Below, one piece after another: positions 57,154 to 64,000 of a stretch of 64,000 bases of DNA. Source of the stretch: Dactylosporangium aurantiacum (lineage in GTDB: Bacteria; Actinomycetota; Actinomycetes; Mycobacteriales; Micromonosporaceae); the NCBI RefSeq assembly GCF_000716715.1, contig NZ_JNYJ01000008.1, positions 62,001-126,000 on the forward strand, in the 5' to 3' direction. The translations under genes were made by a program, and so were the position numbers. The notes under the pieces are model-generated. The model was not told the origin of the DNA. It did no database searches and saw only the letters and a program-made list of their open reading frames with translations. How positions within the stretch are numbered: the stretch's first letter is position 1; each line of letters starts with the position of its first letter.

Positions 57154-58716
57154 GTGACGAGTCCAACGGCCGCGGCGTCGACCAAGATCGACGCCGCGGT
57201 GCTGAAGATCGCGGGGGTCGTGGTCCTCGGCGCGATCATGTCGATCCTCGATATCACCGTCGTCAGCGTGGCGCTGCCGACCTTCCAGACCGAGTTCAAC
57301 GCGTCGTACGCGACCGTGGCCTGGACGATGACCGGATACACCCTGGCGCTGGCGACCGTCATCCCCCTCACCGGCTGGGCGGCTGACCGGTTCGGCACCA
57401 AACGGCTGTACATGGTCGCGCTCGCCCTGTTCACGATCGGCTCCGGGCTGTGCGCCACCGCCGACTCGATCGGCCAGCTCATCGGCTGGCGGGTCGTGCA
57501 GGGGCTCGGCGGCGGCATGCTGATGCCGCTGGGCATGACGATGATGACCCGGGCCGCCGGTCCGGAGCGCATCGGCCGGCTCATGGCGATCCTCGGCATC
57601 CCGATGCTGCTCGGCCCGATCACCGGCCCGATCCTCGGCGGCTGGCTCATCGACGACTACAGCTGGCACTGGATCTTCCTGATCAACCTGCCGATCGGCG
57701 CCGTCGCGCTGGTCTACGCCGCGCTCGCGCTGCCGAAGGACGACCCGAAGCCCTCGGAGTCCTTCGACTTCCTCGGCATGCTCATGCTGTCGCCGGGTCT
57801 GGCGCTGTTCCTGTTCGGCGTGTCGTCGCTGCCGGAGACCCAGTCGTTCTCCGCGACCAGGGTGTGGCTGCCGATGCTCATCGGCGCACTGCTCGTCATC
57901 GGCTTCGTGCTCTACTCGTTCAAGCCGGAGCACCCGCTGCTGGACCTGCGGCTGTTCAAGAACCGCAAGCTGACCATCGCGACGATCACCCTGTTCGTGT
58001 TCATCATCGCCTTCATGGGCGCGGGCCTGCTGTTCCCGAGCTACTTCCTGCAGGTCGGCGGCGAGTCCACGCTGCACGCCGGCCTGCTCATGGCGCCGCA
58101 GGGCATCGGCGCGATGCTGACGATGCCGATCGCCGGCATGCTCGCCGACAAGGTGCCGGTCGGGCGGACCGTGCCGTTCGCGATGGCGCTCATCGCGGCC
58201 GGCTTCTTCACCTTCACGCAGGTCGGCACCGACACGTCGTACTGGCTGCTGTGCGGCTCGCTGTTCGTGATGGGCCTCGGCATGGGCGGCACGATGATGC
58301 CGATCATGACGTCGGCGCTGAAGACGCTCGGCCATGCCGAGGTCGCCCGCGGCTCCACGCTGGTCAACATCCTGCAGCAGATCGGTGGCTCGGTCGGCTC
58401 GGCCGTCATGTCCGTGATCCTGACCAGCAACCTCAACGAGTCGGACCCGGTGCCGGGCTCCAACCCGCCGGTCACCGAGGCGCAGCTGGCGATCGCGGCG
58501 CAGCACTCCGACCAGATCAAGGCGCAGGTGCCGCCGGCGCTGTTCGAGAAGGGCCTGCAGTTCGTGGCGGACTCGTTCGCCTCGACCTTCTGGGTCGGCT
58601 TCGCCCTGGTCCTGGCGACGTTCATCCCGATCGCGTTCCTGCCCCGCAAGCGGGAGAAGACCGTGGCCGGCGACGACGCCACGACCGGCGCCGCGACCCC
58701 GGTGATCGTGCACTGA
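57154..58716 (+). CDS. DHA2-family MFS multidrug efflux transporter
   Basis: 520 residues from GTG 57154 (GGGGGG 4 nt upstream; ATG 57142 is the other option). Fourteen helices. Family marks: LDITVVSVALPTFQTEF in TM1 (motif D1), GWAADRFGTKRLYMVALALF (motif A), GWRVVQGLGGGMLMPLGMTMM (motif B region), ILGIPMLLGPITGPILGGWLI (motif C, antiporter). EmrB/QacA subgroup; proton-driven export of drugs. A strong hairpin ends the gene. Confidence 0.95.
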   Translation: MTSPTAAASTKIDAAVLKIAGVVVLGAIMSILDITVVSVALPTFQTEFNASYATVAWTMTGYTLALATVIPLTGWAADRFGTKRLYMVALALFTIGSGLCATADSIGQLIGWRVVQGLGGGMLMPLGMTMMTRAAGPERIGRLMAILGIPMLLGPITGPILGGWLIDDYSWHWIFLINLPIGAVALVYAALALPKDDPKPSESFDFLGMLMLSPGLALFLFGVSSLPETQSFSATRVWLPMLIGALLVIGFVLYSFKPEHPLLDLRLFKNRKLTIATITLFVFIIAFMGAGLLFPSYFLQVGGESTLHAGLLMAPQGIGAMLTMPIAGMLADKVPVGRTVPFAMALIAAGFFTFTQVGTDTSYWLLCGSLFVMGLGMGGTMMPIMTSALKTLGHAEVARGSTLVNILQQIGGSVGSAVMSVILTSNLNESDPVPGSNPPVTEAQLAIAAQHSDQIKAQVPPALFEKGLQFVADSFASTFWVGFALVLATFIPIAFLPRKREKTVAGDDATTGAATPVIVH

Positions 58717-58733
58717 CACCGGCGCGCACACGA

Positions 58734-58770
58734 CGACAGGCCGCTCCCGGTTGCCGGGGGCGGCCTGTCG
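58734..58770. terminator. Strong hairpin terminator between convergent genes
   Basis: CGACAGGCCGCTCCCGG-TTG-CCGGGGGCGGCCTGTCG, a 17-bp stem with one mismatch and a 3-nt loop, 17 nt past the DHA2 transporter stop and just before the stop of the convergent hydrolase gene. Confidence 0.85.
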
Positions 58771-58779
58771 CGTCACCGG

Positions 58780-59607
58780 TCACGCCATAGTGACGGACCC
58801 CGCGAAGAACTCGGCGAACGGCTGCACGAACTCCGGCCGGGCGATGTTCGCCGAGTTGTGCGACGCCCGCGGGATGCACAGGGCCCGCCCCCGTGCGGTG
58901 ACGTCCGCGACCGCCTGGCAGTTCTGCATGAAGTACCGCGGGCTGCGCGCGCCGGCGGTCAGCAGCAGGTCGGCGGTGATGCCGGCATAGTCGGTGGCCG
59001 GGCCGTCGTGCTCGAAGATGCGGCGGACCTCCGGCGGGATCGTGGGCATCAGGTCCACGAACCGGCGCCCGATCGGCGTGCGCAGGAACAGCTTCGTCAT
59101 GCCGACCGCCACCCCGAACGGCACCTTCGCGCCGATGTCGTCCGGGTACGTGGCGCGCGCCATCACCGTCATCGCCCGGGCGTACTCACCCTCGCTGACG
59201 AGCCGCTCGAACTCGGGGATGTACTGCCCGGACGGACGGCCGTCGATGCTCAGGCCCGGGTCGTACACCGCGATGCGTTCCAACGGCATCGTGAGCCCGG
59301 CGCGCAGGGCCACGAACCCGCCGCCGCTGTGCCCGAACACGCTGCGGGCGCCCGTGTGCTCCAGGACCGCGCCGAGATCGGCGAGGTCGGTCTCCACCGT
59401 CTCCGTGCCGGTCAGCGGCGCCGAGTCCGGGCGGCCGCGACGGTTGTACAGGTGCACCGTGAAGCGGTCGGCAAGAGCGTTCGCCAGCCGCCGGTAGTCC
59501 CACTCGCCGACCCCACCGCCGTGCAGGATCACGATGCCCGGCCCTGCACCGGTGGAGTACACCGTGACGACCGCGCCGTCCCCCGACGTGACCTTGTCGA
59601 CCCGCAT
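58780..59607 (-). CDS. Alpha/beta hydrolase
   Basis: 275 residues from ATG 59607 (GGGAGGG upstream). Oxyanion HGGG as VILHGGGVGEWDY, nucleophile elbow GHSGGGFVAL (Ser), late Asp/His: His in PRASHNSANIARP. Cytosolic, no signal. Substrate unknown (ester, lactone or epoxide). Its promoter faces that of the PadR gene; an imperfect palindrome lies in between. Confidence 0.9.
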   Translation of the reverse strand: MRVDKVTSGDGAVVTVYSTGAGPGIVILHGGGVGEWDYRRLANALADRFTVHLYNRRGRPDSAPLTGTETVETDLADLGAVLEHTGARSVFGHSGGGFVALRAGLTMPLERIAVYDPGLSIDGRPSGQYIPEFERLVSEGEYARAMTVMARATYPDDIGAKVPFGVAVGMTKLFLRTPIGRRFVDLMPTIPPEVRRIFEHDGPATDYAGITADLLLTAGARSPRYFMQNCQAVADVTARGRALCIPRASHNSANIARPEFVQPFAEFFAGSVTMA

Positions 59608-59624
59608 CAGACCCTCCCTCAAAG

Positions 59625-59641
59625 TGCGAACACCGTTTGCA
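59625..59641. promoter_or_regulatory. Imperfect palindrome upstream of the alpha/beta hydrolase
   Basis: TGCGAAC-ACC-GTTTGCA, arms identical but for one pair, 18 bp before the hydrolase start in the gap shared with the PadR gene. Possible operator. Confidence 0.5.
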
Positions 59642-59708
59642 GTTTAGCGGACGCTCGCGAATGCGCGACCCCTATGCAGAACTAGGAGTAGCTGTGTAGA
59701 GTACGGGC

Positions 59709-60026
59709 ATGGGTGTGCTGCGCATGACGACGCCGCGGCTGCTCGTGCTCCGGGCGTTGCTCGACGACCCCGGGCGCGAGCGCTACGGCCTCGATCTGGC
59801 CACAGAGGCCGGCCTGGAGCCGGGCACGATCTACCCGATCCTCGTCGCGTTCGAGGGCGCCGGCTGGCTGTCCAGCCGCGAGGAGGAGATCGACGTGCAC
59901 GCCGCCGGCCGCCCCCGCCGCCGCTACTACCTGCTGACCGCCGAGGGCGTCACCGCCGCCCGGTCCGCGCTCGCCCGCCGCCGCGCTCCCCAGCCGGGCC
60001 CCGACGCCGGGCGGCTCGCGTGGTGA
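59709..60026 (+). CDS. PadR family transcriptional regulator (short)
   Basis: 105 residues from ATG 59709. Winged helix: TPRLLVLRALLDDPGRERYGLDLATEAGLEPGT-type start, IYPILVAFEGAGWLSS and RPRRRYYLLTAEG. Lacks the long C-terminal helices, as in PadR subfamily 2. A -10 TAGAGT (59697-59702) is 6 nt before the ATG (leaderless). The stop overlaps the membrane-protein gene in GTGA, the standard 'PadR plus membrane partner' arrangement. Confidence 0.92.
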   Translation: MGVLRMTTPRLLVLRALLDDPGRERYGLDLATEAGLEPGTIYPILVAFEGAGWLSSREEEIDVHAAGRPRRRYYLLTAEGVTAARSALARRRAPQPGPDAGRLAW

Positions 60027-60820
60027 CCGGCGCCGCCCCGGCGGCGCTCTCCCGGGGCCTGCGCCTCGCCGTCGCGGCGCTGGCCCTGCTGCTGCCCGGC
60101 GGGTTCCGCGACCGGCAGCGCGCCGAGTGGACCGCCGACCTCATGACCCTGCCGGCGGGCCGGTGGCGGTATCTGTCCGGCGCCGCCCGCACCCTCCCGG
60201 CCCTGCACGCCGCCGCCAGGCGCGCCGGCCTGGCCCGCGGCCCCGCCGTCGCCGGCCCGGCCCCGCTCGCCCTGGCCGCGCCCGCCCGCATCCTCCTCGC
60301 GGGCCTCGGCTGGCCGGTGCTGTCCTGGCTGCTGGTCGTGCCGCTGCCATATTTCGTGTTCGACATCCCCGACCGCATCGCCAGGACCGGCGTCGTCGAC
60401 CCGAAGAGCCTCTGGCCCGGCGGCGTGCTCTTCTGGGTGCTGCTGCCCCTGATCCTGGCGTTGACGTTCGGCGCGTATGTCGCCCTCGCCGGCGGCTGGC
60501 TGCTCGCCGCGACGATCGGCCTGGCCGGCGCCGCCGTCGGCGCCGCCTGCCGCCGGATCTGGCTCGCCGTGGCCGGTCTGGCCCTGGCCGCGGCCGCCCT
60601 GCTCGCCGTCACGGTCGCCGGCCTGCCGATGTTCGACGCCGACCCGGGCTACGGCGCCGCCCTGCTCGGCACGGTCGCCGTCGGCCTCGGCCTGTGGGGC
60701 CGCAGCCTCGGCCGCTGGCAGCGCGGCTGGCTCGTCACGGTGGGCCTGGCCGCCGCGGCGGTGCTGGCCGCCCACCACACCACTCTCGGAGCCGCCATGC
60801 ACGCGTGGTACCTGGACTGA
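60023..60820 (+). CDS. Membrane protein coupled to PadR
   Basis: 265 residues from GTG 60023. The N-terminal part (about 1-60) contains LLLPGGFRDRQRAEWTADL and RWRYLSGAARTLPAL, a motif found in small actinobacterial membrane proteins encoded after PadR genes (sometimes annotated as permease prefix-like). About five hydrophobic helices (95-115, 130-152, 155-178, 182-203, 235-255). Probably binds or modulates whatever PadR responds to; function unknown. Confidence 0.82.
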   Translation: MTGAAPAALSRGLRLAVAALALLLPGGFRDRQRAEWTADLMTLPAGRWRYLSGAARTLPALHAAARRAGLARGPAVAGPAPLALAAPARILLAGLGWPVLSWLLVVPLPYFVFDIPDRIARTGVVDPKSLWPGGVLFWVLLPLILALTFGAYVALAGGWLLAATIGLAGAAVGAACRRIWLAVAGLALAAAALLAVTVAGLPMFDADPGYGAALLGTVAVGLGLWGRSLGRWQRGWLVTVGLAAAAVLAAHHTTLGAAMHAWYLD

Positions 60821-61850
60821 CCTCCCGCGCAGGACCCGGCCGCCACCGCCGACGCGCAGGACGACACCGCTGCACCCCGCCCGCCACGCCGCCGGGCCGC
60901 GCGGCGCACCGCTGGACGGACTGGGCCGGGCGCGGTGCCGGGCGGGATCGCGGCGCTGGACTTGGCGCGGCGCTGGCCTCGCCGCCCGGCGGGGCACGGT
61001 GCTCGGCCGGGCTCGCCGCTCGGCCGGGCTCGACGCTCGGTGGGGCACGGCGAACGCGGGGTCGGGCGCGGGGCCGGGCGGGATCGCGGCGCTGGACTGG
61101 GCGCGGCACTGGGCTCACCGCCCGGCGGGGCACGGTGCTCGGCCGGGCTCGACGCTCGGCCGGGCTCGACGCTCAGCCGGGCTCGACGCTCGGCGGGGCG
61201 CGGTGCGCGGCGAACGCGGGGTCGGGCGCGGTGCCGGGCGGGATCGCGGCGCTGGCCTCGCCGCCCGGCGGGGCACGGTGCTCGGCCAACGTGGGTCGGG
61301 CGCGGGGCAGGGCGCGGAGTCGGGCCGGACGCAGGGCTCGGCCGGGTCGGGCTGGGTGACACTGCGCGCCGGGCTGCACCGTGAGCGGCTCTGCACCGTG
61401 AGCTATCGTGCGCCACGGCAATGCCCGAGGCGGTCAACCGGCACTGCACGACCAGCGGCGCTGCACGACCAGCGGCGCTGCACGACCAGCGGCGCTGCAC
61501 GGACGGCGGCACTGCACGGACGGCGGCACTGCACGATGAGCCGCCTGCGGCCCCGACAACGCCGACGCGGCCGACCGACACGGCACGACGCGGAGCCCCA
61601 CGCAATGACTGGCGCCGCGCGGCCACCAAAGACAACGTGGACAACCGGCACCGCACGGCAGGCAGGCTCCGTGACGACCGACCAGCGCCGCGCGGCCACC
61701 AGGACGACGCGGACGAGCACCGCCGCACGGCATACGGCCTCCCCCCGCGACCCCGGGGGCACGCCGAAATGGGCCCGGGCCAGCAGCTGTGCTCCGCGGT
61801 CGTGCGACCTCCGCAGCGTTCCGCCCGGCTCGCCGGGTCCGCCGGAGCGG
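60821..61850. repeat. 1-kb gene-free region built of GC-rich repeats
   Basis: From about 60920 to 61340 three long diverged copies share GCCGGGCGGGATCGCGGCG and CCCGGCGGGGCACGGTGCTC blocks, with short GCTCGACGCTCGG runs between them. At 61444-61536 a 17-bp unit, CTGCACGACCAGCGGCG, is repeated three times and a GGACGGCGGCA variant twice. Frames open through the region only because stops are rare; no start, ribosome site or codon bias supports a gene. The remainder, 61540-61850, shows nothing recognisable. Confidence 0.7.
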
Positions 61851-63143
61851 TTACCGGGGCGACCCGGCGCCACCGACCCGCGCGCCTGCCGGCAGTGACG
61901 CGGCCGGTGGGGGATCCGCCTCGGTCGCTTCAGGCGAAGTCATCCCGCCGGCGGCGGCCGGCGTCTCAGGAGTCGCGGTGGGCGGCGTACCACGGCGGCG
62001 GTGCAGCAGCAGGGCGGTCAGGCCGCCGGCCACCAGGCCCCAGAAGGCGGACCCGATGTTCAGGATCGTCATTCCCGACGCGGTCACCACGAACGTCACC
62101 ACCGCGGCCTCCCGCCCCGCCGGCTCGGTGACGGCGCTCGCCAGGGAGGCGCCCAGGGCGGACAGCAGCGCCAGGCCGGCGACGGCGACGACGAGGACCG
62201 GCGGGGAGAGCAGGACCAGGGCCATCGCCAGGCCGGCGCCCAGGCCGAGGGCGAGCTGGCCGGCGCCGAGGGCGGCCGTGGCGACCCAGCGGCGGCGCGG
62301 GTCGGGGTGGGTGTCGGGGCCGGCGGTGAGGGCGGCGGTGATCGCGGCCAGGTTCAGGGCGTGGCCGCCGAACGGGGCGGCCAGGGCGCTCGCCACGCCG
62401 GTGGTGACGAGGACGCCGCGCAGGGGTGGGGTGTAGCCGTACGTGGCCATGACGGCCATGCCGGGGACGTTCTGCGCGGCCATGGTCACCAGGAACAGCG
62501 GCACGGCGATGCTGACCAGGGCCGGCACGGTGAACGTGGGCGTGGTGAACACCGCCGCGGGCGCGACGGAGACGCCGGTGAGGTGCACGCCGCGCACGGC
62601 GATGGCGAGCACGGCGGCGAGCAGGGCGCCGGGGACCGCCCACTGCCGGGCGAACCGGGTCAGCAGCGCCCAGGTGAGCACGACCGGCACGGCCAGCTCC
62701 GGCACGTCGACGACGGCGCGGACCGGGGCGGTGCACAGGCTGAGGATGACGCCGGCGAGCATGGCGCCGGCGATGGGGCGCGGGATGGCGGCGATCGCCC
62801 GGGCGAGCCACGGCGACAGGCCGGCGACGACGATGAGCGCGGCCGAGACGAGGAACGCGCCGACGGCGGCGGGCCAGCCGCCCTGCACGTGGCCGGTCGC
62901 GACGAGCAGCGCCGCGCCCGGCGTCGACCAGGCGATGCTGATCGGCATGCGGTGCCGCAGCGCGAGGTACATGGCGGTCGCCGCGATGCCGGTGCACAGC
63001 GCGAGCAGCCCCGACGCGGCCTGCGCGGGGCTCGCGCCGACGGCGCGCAGGCCGGCGAGCACCACCGTGAACGAGCTCGCGTAGCCGACGACCGCGCTGA
63101 CCAGACCGGCCAGGATCGGCTGGGCCGTGTCGAACCGCCGCAT
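61851..63143 (-). CDS. BenE family benzoate/H+ symporter-like transporter
   Basis: 430 residues from ATG 63143. About twelve helices; BenE marks FDTAQPILAGLVSAVVGYASSF, PISIAWSTPGAALL, PLFLVTMAAQNVPGMAVM and APFGGHALNLAAITAAL. Secondary proton symporter for aromatic acids or purine-like compounds; substrate unproven. C-terminal Pro/Ala tail. Divergent from an XRE-cupin regulator, a standard pair, with a palindrome 24 bp before the start. Confidence 0.93.
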   Translation of the reverse strand: MRRFDTAQPILAGLVSAVVGYASSFTVVLAGLRAVGASPAQAASGLLALCTGIAATAMYLALRHRMPISIAWSTPGAALLVATGHVQGGWPAAVGAFLVSAALIVVAGLSPWLARAIAAIPRPIAGAMLAGVILSLCTAPVRAVVDVPELAVPVVLTWALLTRFARQWAVPGALLAAVLAIAVRGVHLTGVSVAPAAVFTTPTFTVPALVSIAVPLFLVTMAAQNVPGMAVMATYGYTPPLRGVLVTTGVASALAAPFGGHALNLAAITAALTAGPDTHPDPRRRWVATAALGAGQLALGLGAGLAMALVLLSPPVLVVAVAGLALLSALGASLASAVTEPAGREAAVVTFVVTASGMTILNIGSAFWGLVAGGLTALLLHRRRGTPPTATPETPAAAGGMTSPEATEADPPPAASLPAGARVGGAGSPR

Positions 63144-63166
63144 CCGGGTACCTCCACCGACGGGGC

Positions 63167-63182
63167 GTTCCGTATATGGAAC
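63167..63182. promoter_or_regulatory. Palindromic operator between BenE and XRE-cupin genes
   Basis: GTTCC-G-TATA-T-GGAAC, symmetric except one pair, located 24 bp before the BenE start and 28 bp before the XRE gene. The probable binding site of the divergent regulator. Confidence 0.65.
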
Positions 63183-63209
63183 GCGGGAGCCGGATGTCAC
63201 CATAGCCAC

Positions 63210-63734
63210 GTGGAGGAGCGCGGGACAAGTCTCGGGGACCGGCTGCGGGAGCTGCGCGCCGCGCGCGGGCTGTCGCTGTCGGAGCTGGCGCGGGTCGCCG
63301 GCATCGGCAAGGCCACCCTGTCGGGTCTGGAGCACGGCACCAGGAACCCCACGCTCGAGACGTTGTACGCGGTGGCGGGGGCGTTGGGCGTACCGCTGAC
63401 GGCGCTGGTGCGGGAGCAGCACGGCGAACCGGTCCGCGGGTCGGCGGTCACCGCGACGCTGCTGGAGGTGTTCGACGAGCCGGGGGTGACGTTCGAGCTG
63501 CTGCGCATGTGGGTGCGCCCCGGCGTGGTGCAGCACTCGCCGCCGCACGCCCCAGGCGTGACCGAGCACGTCACGGTGTGGCAGGGGGTGCTGCGCGCGG
63601 GCCCGGCCGGCGCGCCGCTGGTCGCGGGGCCGGGCGAGCACATCGCGTGGGCCGCCGACGTGCCGCACGTCTACGGCACCGTCGGCCCCGACGAGGTCGT
63701 CGCCACGCTGCTGATCAGGTCCCCGCGCGCCTGA
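63210..63734 (+). CDS. XRE-cupin transcriptional regulator
   Basis: 174 residues from GTG 63210. HTH about 8-65: LGDRLRELRAARGLSLSELARVAGIGKATLSGLEHGTRNPTLETL-type pattern. Cupin domain about 95-172: HAPGVTEHVTVWQGVLRAGP and LVAGPGEHIAWAADVPHVYGT. The cupin binds a small effector. With the divergent BenE gene and the palindrome between them it is probably the transporter's local repressor or sensor. Confidence 0.92.
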   Translation: MEERGTSLGDRLRELRAARGLSLSELARVAGIGKATLSGLEHGTRNPTLETLYAVAGALGVPLTALVREQHGEPVRGSAVTATLLEVFDEPGVTFELLRMWVRPGVVQHSPPHAPGVTEHVTVWQGVLRAGPAGAPLVAGPGEHIAWAADVPHVYGTVGPDEVVATLLIRSPRA

Positions 63735-63784
63735 CCGGGCCCGCACGCCCGGTCAGGCCGCCGCCCGCGCGGGTCGGCACCCGC

Positions 63785-63824
63785 GCGGGAAGACCACGCG
63801 GGAAGACCACGCGGGAAAGACCAC
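63785..63824 (+). repeat. 13-bp tandem repeat
   Basis: Three copies of GCGGGAAGACCAC (the third with an extra A), in the 128-bp gap between the convergent XRE gene and the right-edge gene. A short hairpin, GACCGGGC with GCCCGGTC, directly follows the XRE stop (about 63733-63754). Confidence 0.75.
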
Positions 63825-63862
63825 GCAGCGAAGGCCCGCGCAGGGAAAGGCTCGCGCAGGGA

Positions 63863-64000
63863 TCAGTCGACGGTGGTGTCCTCGGAGTCCTCGTCGTGCT
63901 CTTTGCCGTGGCCGGTGACCCCGTCGACGATCGCGTCGATCGGCTGCCCGATGTAGTCGAAGTCGGGCACCGCGATGCGCTCCGCCTCGTCGCGGATGGT
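63863..64000 (-). CDS. C-terminal end of an unidentified gene continuing outside the window
   Basis: The last 45 residues of a minus-strand protein run to the TGA at 63863. They read as a soluble tail (ERIAVPDFDYIGQPIDAIVDG, then an acidic HDEDSEDTT ending). Too little to name a family. Codon bias is normal for the window, so the frame is probably real. Confidence 0.7.
   Translation of the reverse strand, partial: TIRDEAERIAVPDFDYIGQPIDAIVDGVTGHGKEHDEDSEDTTVD

Noticed and set aside
38999..63182. Similarity of the TTCC...GGAA palindromes at 38999 and 63167 as one shared regulon
   Set aside because: The cores differ (CATAATG versus GTATATG), the spacing differs by 1 bp, and the adjacent regulators belong to unrelated families (HxlR and XRE); probably coincidence.
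1..64000. tRNA, rRNA, insertion sequence, integrase or prophage genes
   Set aside because: None seen: no cloverleaf-like segment with a conserved T-arm, no transposase DDE or recombinase motifs, no structural phage proteins.

Overview
The window is chromosomal DNA from a very high-GC actinomycete. By eye GC is above 70%, third codon positions are almost all G or C, and GTG starts and 4-nt GTGA/ATGA couplings are common. The gene mix suggests a soil, plant-matter-degrading filamentous actinomycete, most likely Micromonosporaceae (Actinoplanes-like). That mix includes secreted GH9 cellulase, GH74 xyloglucanase with a CBM2 and GH114 enzyme, a one-piece NADPH nitrate reductase, a GAP-family exporter, many one-component regulators and several lantibiotic/macrolide-type ABC pumps. 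Family assignment is inference. No rRNA, tRNA, CRISPR array, transposase or phage module was seen.

Layout. 1-4.2 kb: end of a berberine-bridge-type oxidoreductase, a hypothetical gene, then a minus-strand row (beta-lactamase-fold hydrolase, MerR, aldo/keto reductase) with a textbook MerR operator, and a divergent GH114 protein. 4.4-9.5 kb: a histidine kinase/response regulator pair diverging from a three-gene ABC-2 transporter across four PhoB-type direct repeats. 9.6-16.5 kb: lipid kinase, lipoprotein, LLM flavin enzyme, RibD/DHFR-like protein, two TetR regulators with clear palindromic operators, an SRPBCC-DUF2867 fusion and a VOC protein. 16.5-19.7 kb: FtsX-type ABC pump. 19.8-26.5 kb: stand-alone condensation domain, LamG-like secreted protein, GAP exporter, ROK protein, GNAT and small hypotheticals. 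26.5-28.2 kb: a decayed carbamoyltransferase locus. 28.3-33.5 kb: FemAB-like acetyltransferase, B3/B4 protein, GGDEF-EAL protein, lipoprotein. 33.5-37.6 kb: nitrate reductase-flavoprotein fusion with a candidate GlnR site. 37.7-40.5 kb: MFS pump diverging from an HxlR-peroxiredoxin fusion regulator, then a PPOX protein. 40.5-42.8 kb: WGR/beta-propeller gene whose 3' part runs into minisatellites. 42.9-46.7 kb: DUF389 protein coupled to an Rsm22-type methyltransferase, then GH9 cellulase behind a perfect CRP box. 46.9-50.4 kb: PadR-regulated ABC pump. 50.5-53 kb: DUF4240 protein, a repeat-rich gap and an APH-like kinase. 53-58.7 kb: GH74-CBM2 enzyme, a lipoprotein-like propeller, DHA2 drug pump. 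58.8-64 kb: alpha/beta hydrolase, PadR with membrane partner, 1 kb of repeats, BenE transporter with divergent XRE-cupin regulator, and an unidentified gene end.

Two patterns cross the window. First, many regulator and transporter genes have a -10 hexamer 5-8 nt before the start codon, so their mRNAs are probably leaderless. Second, almost every convergent or 3'-flanking gap holds its own minisatellite (12-30 bp units). In two cases the unit contains the stop codon of the adjacent gene, and in one it has overrun a coding sequence. The most unusual items are the HxlR-peroxiredoxin fusion read from a symmetric bidirectional promoter, the WGR-propeller ORF extended through repeats, and the multiply broken carbamoyltransferase locus.
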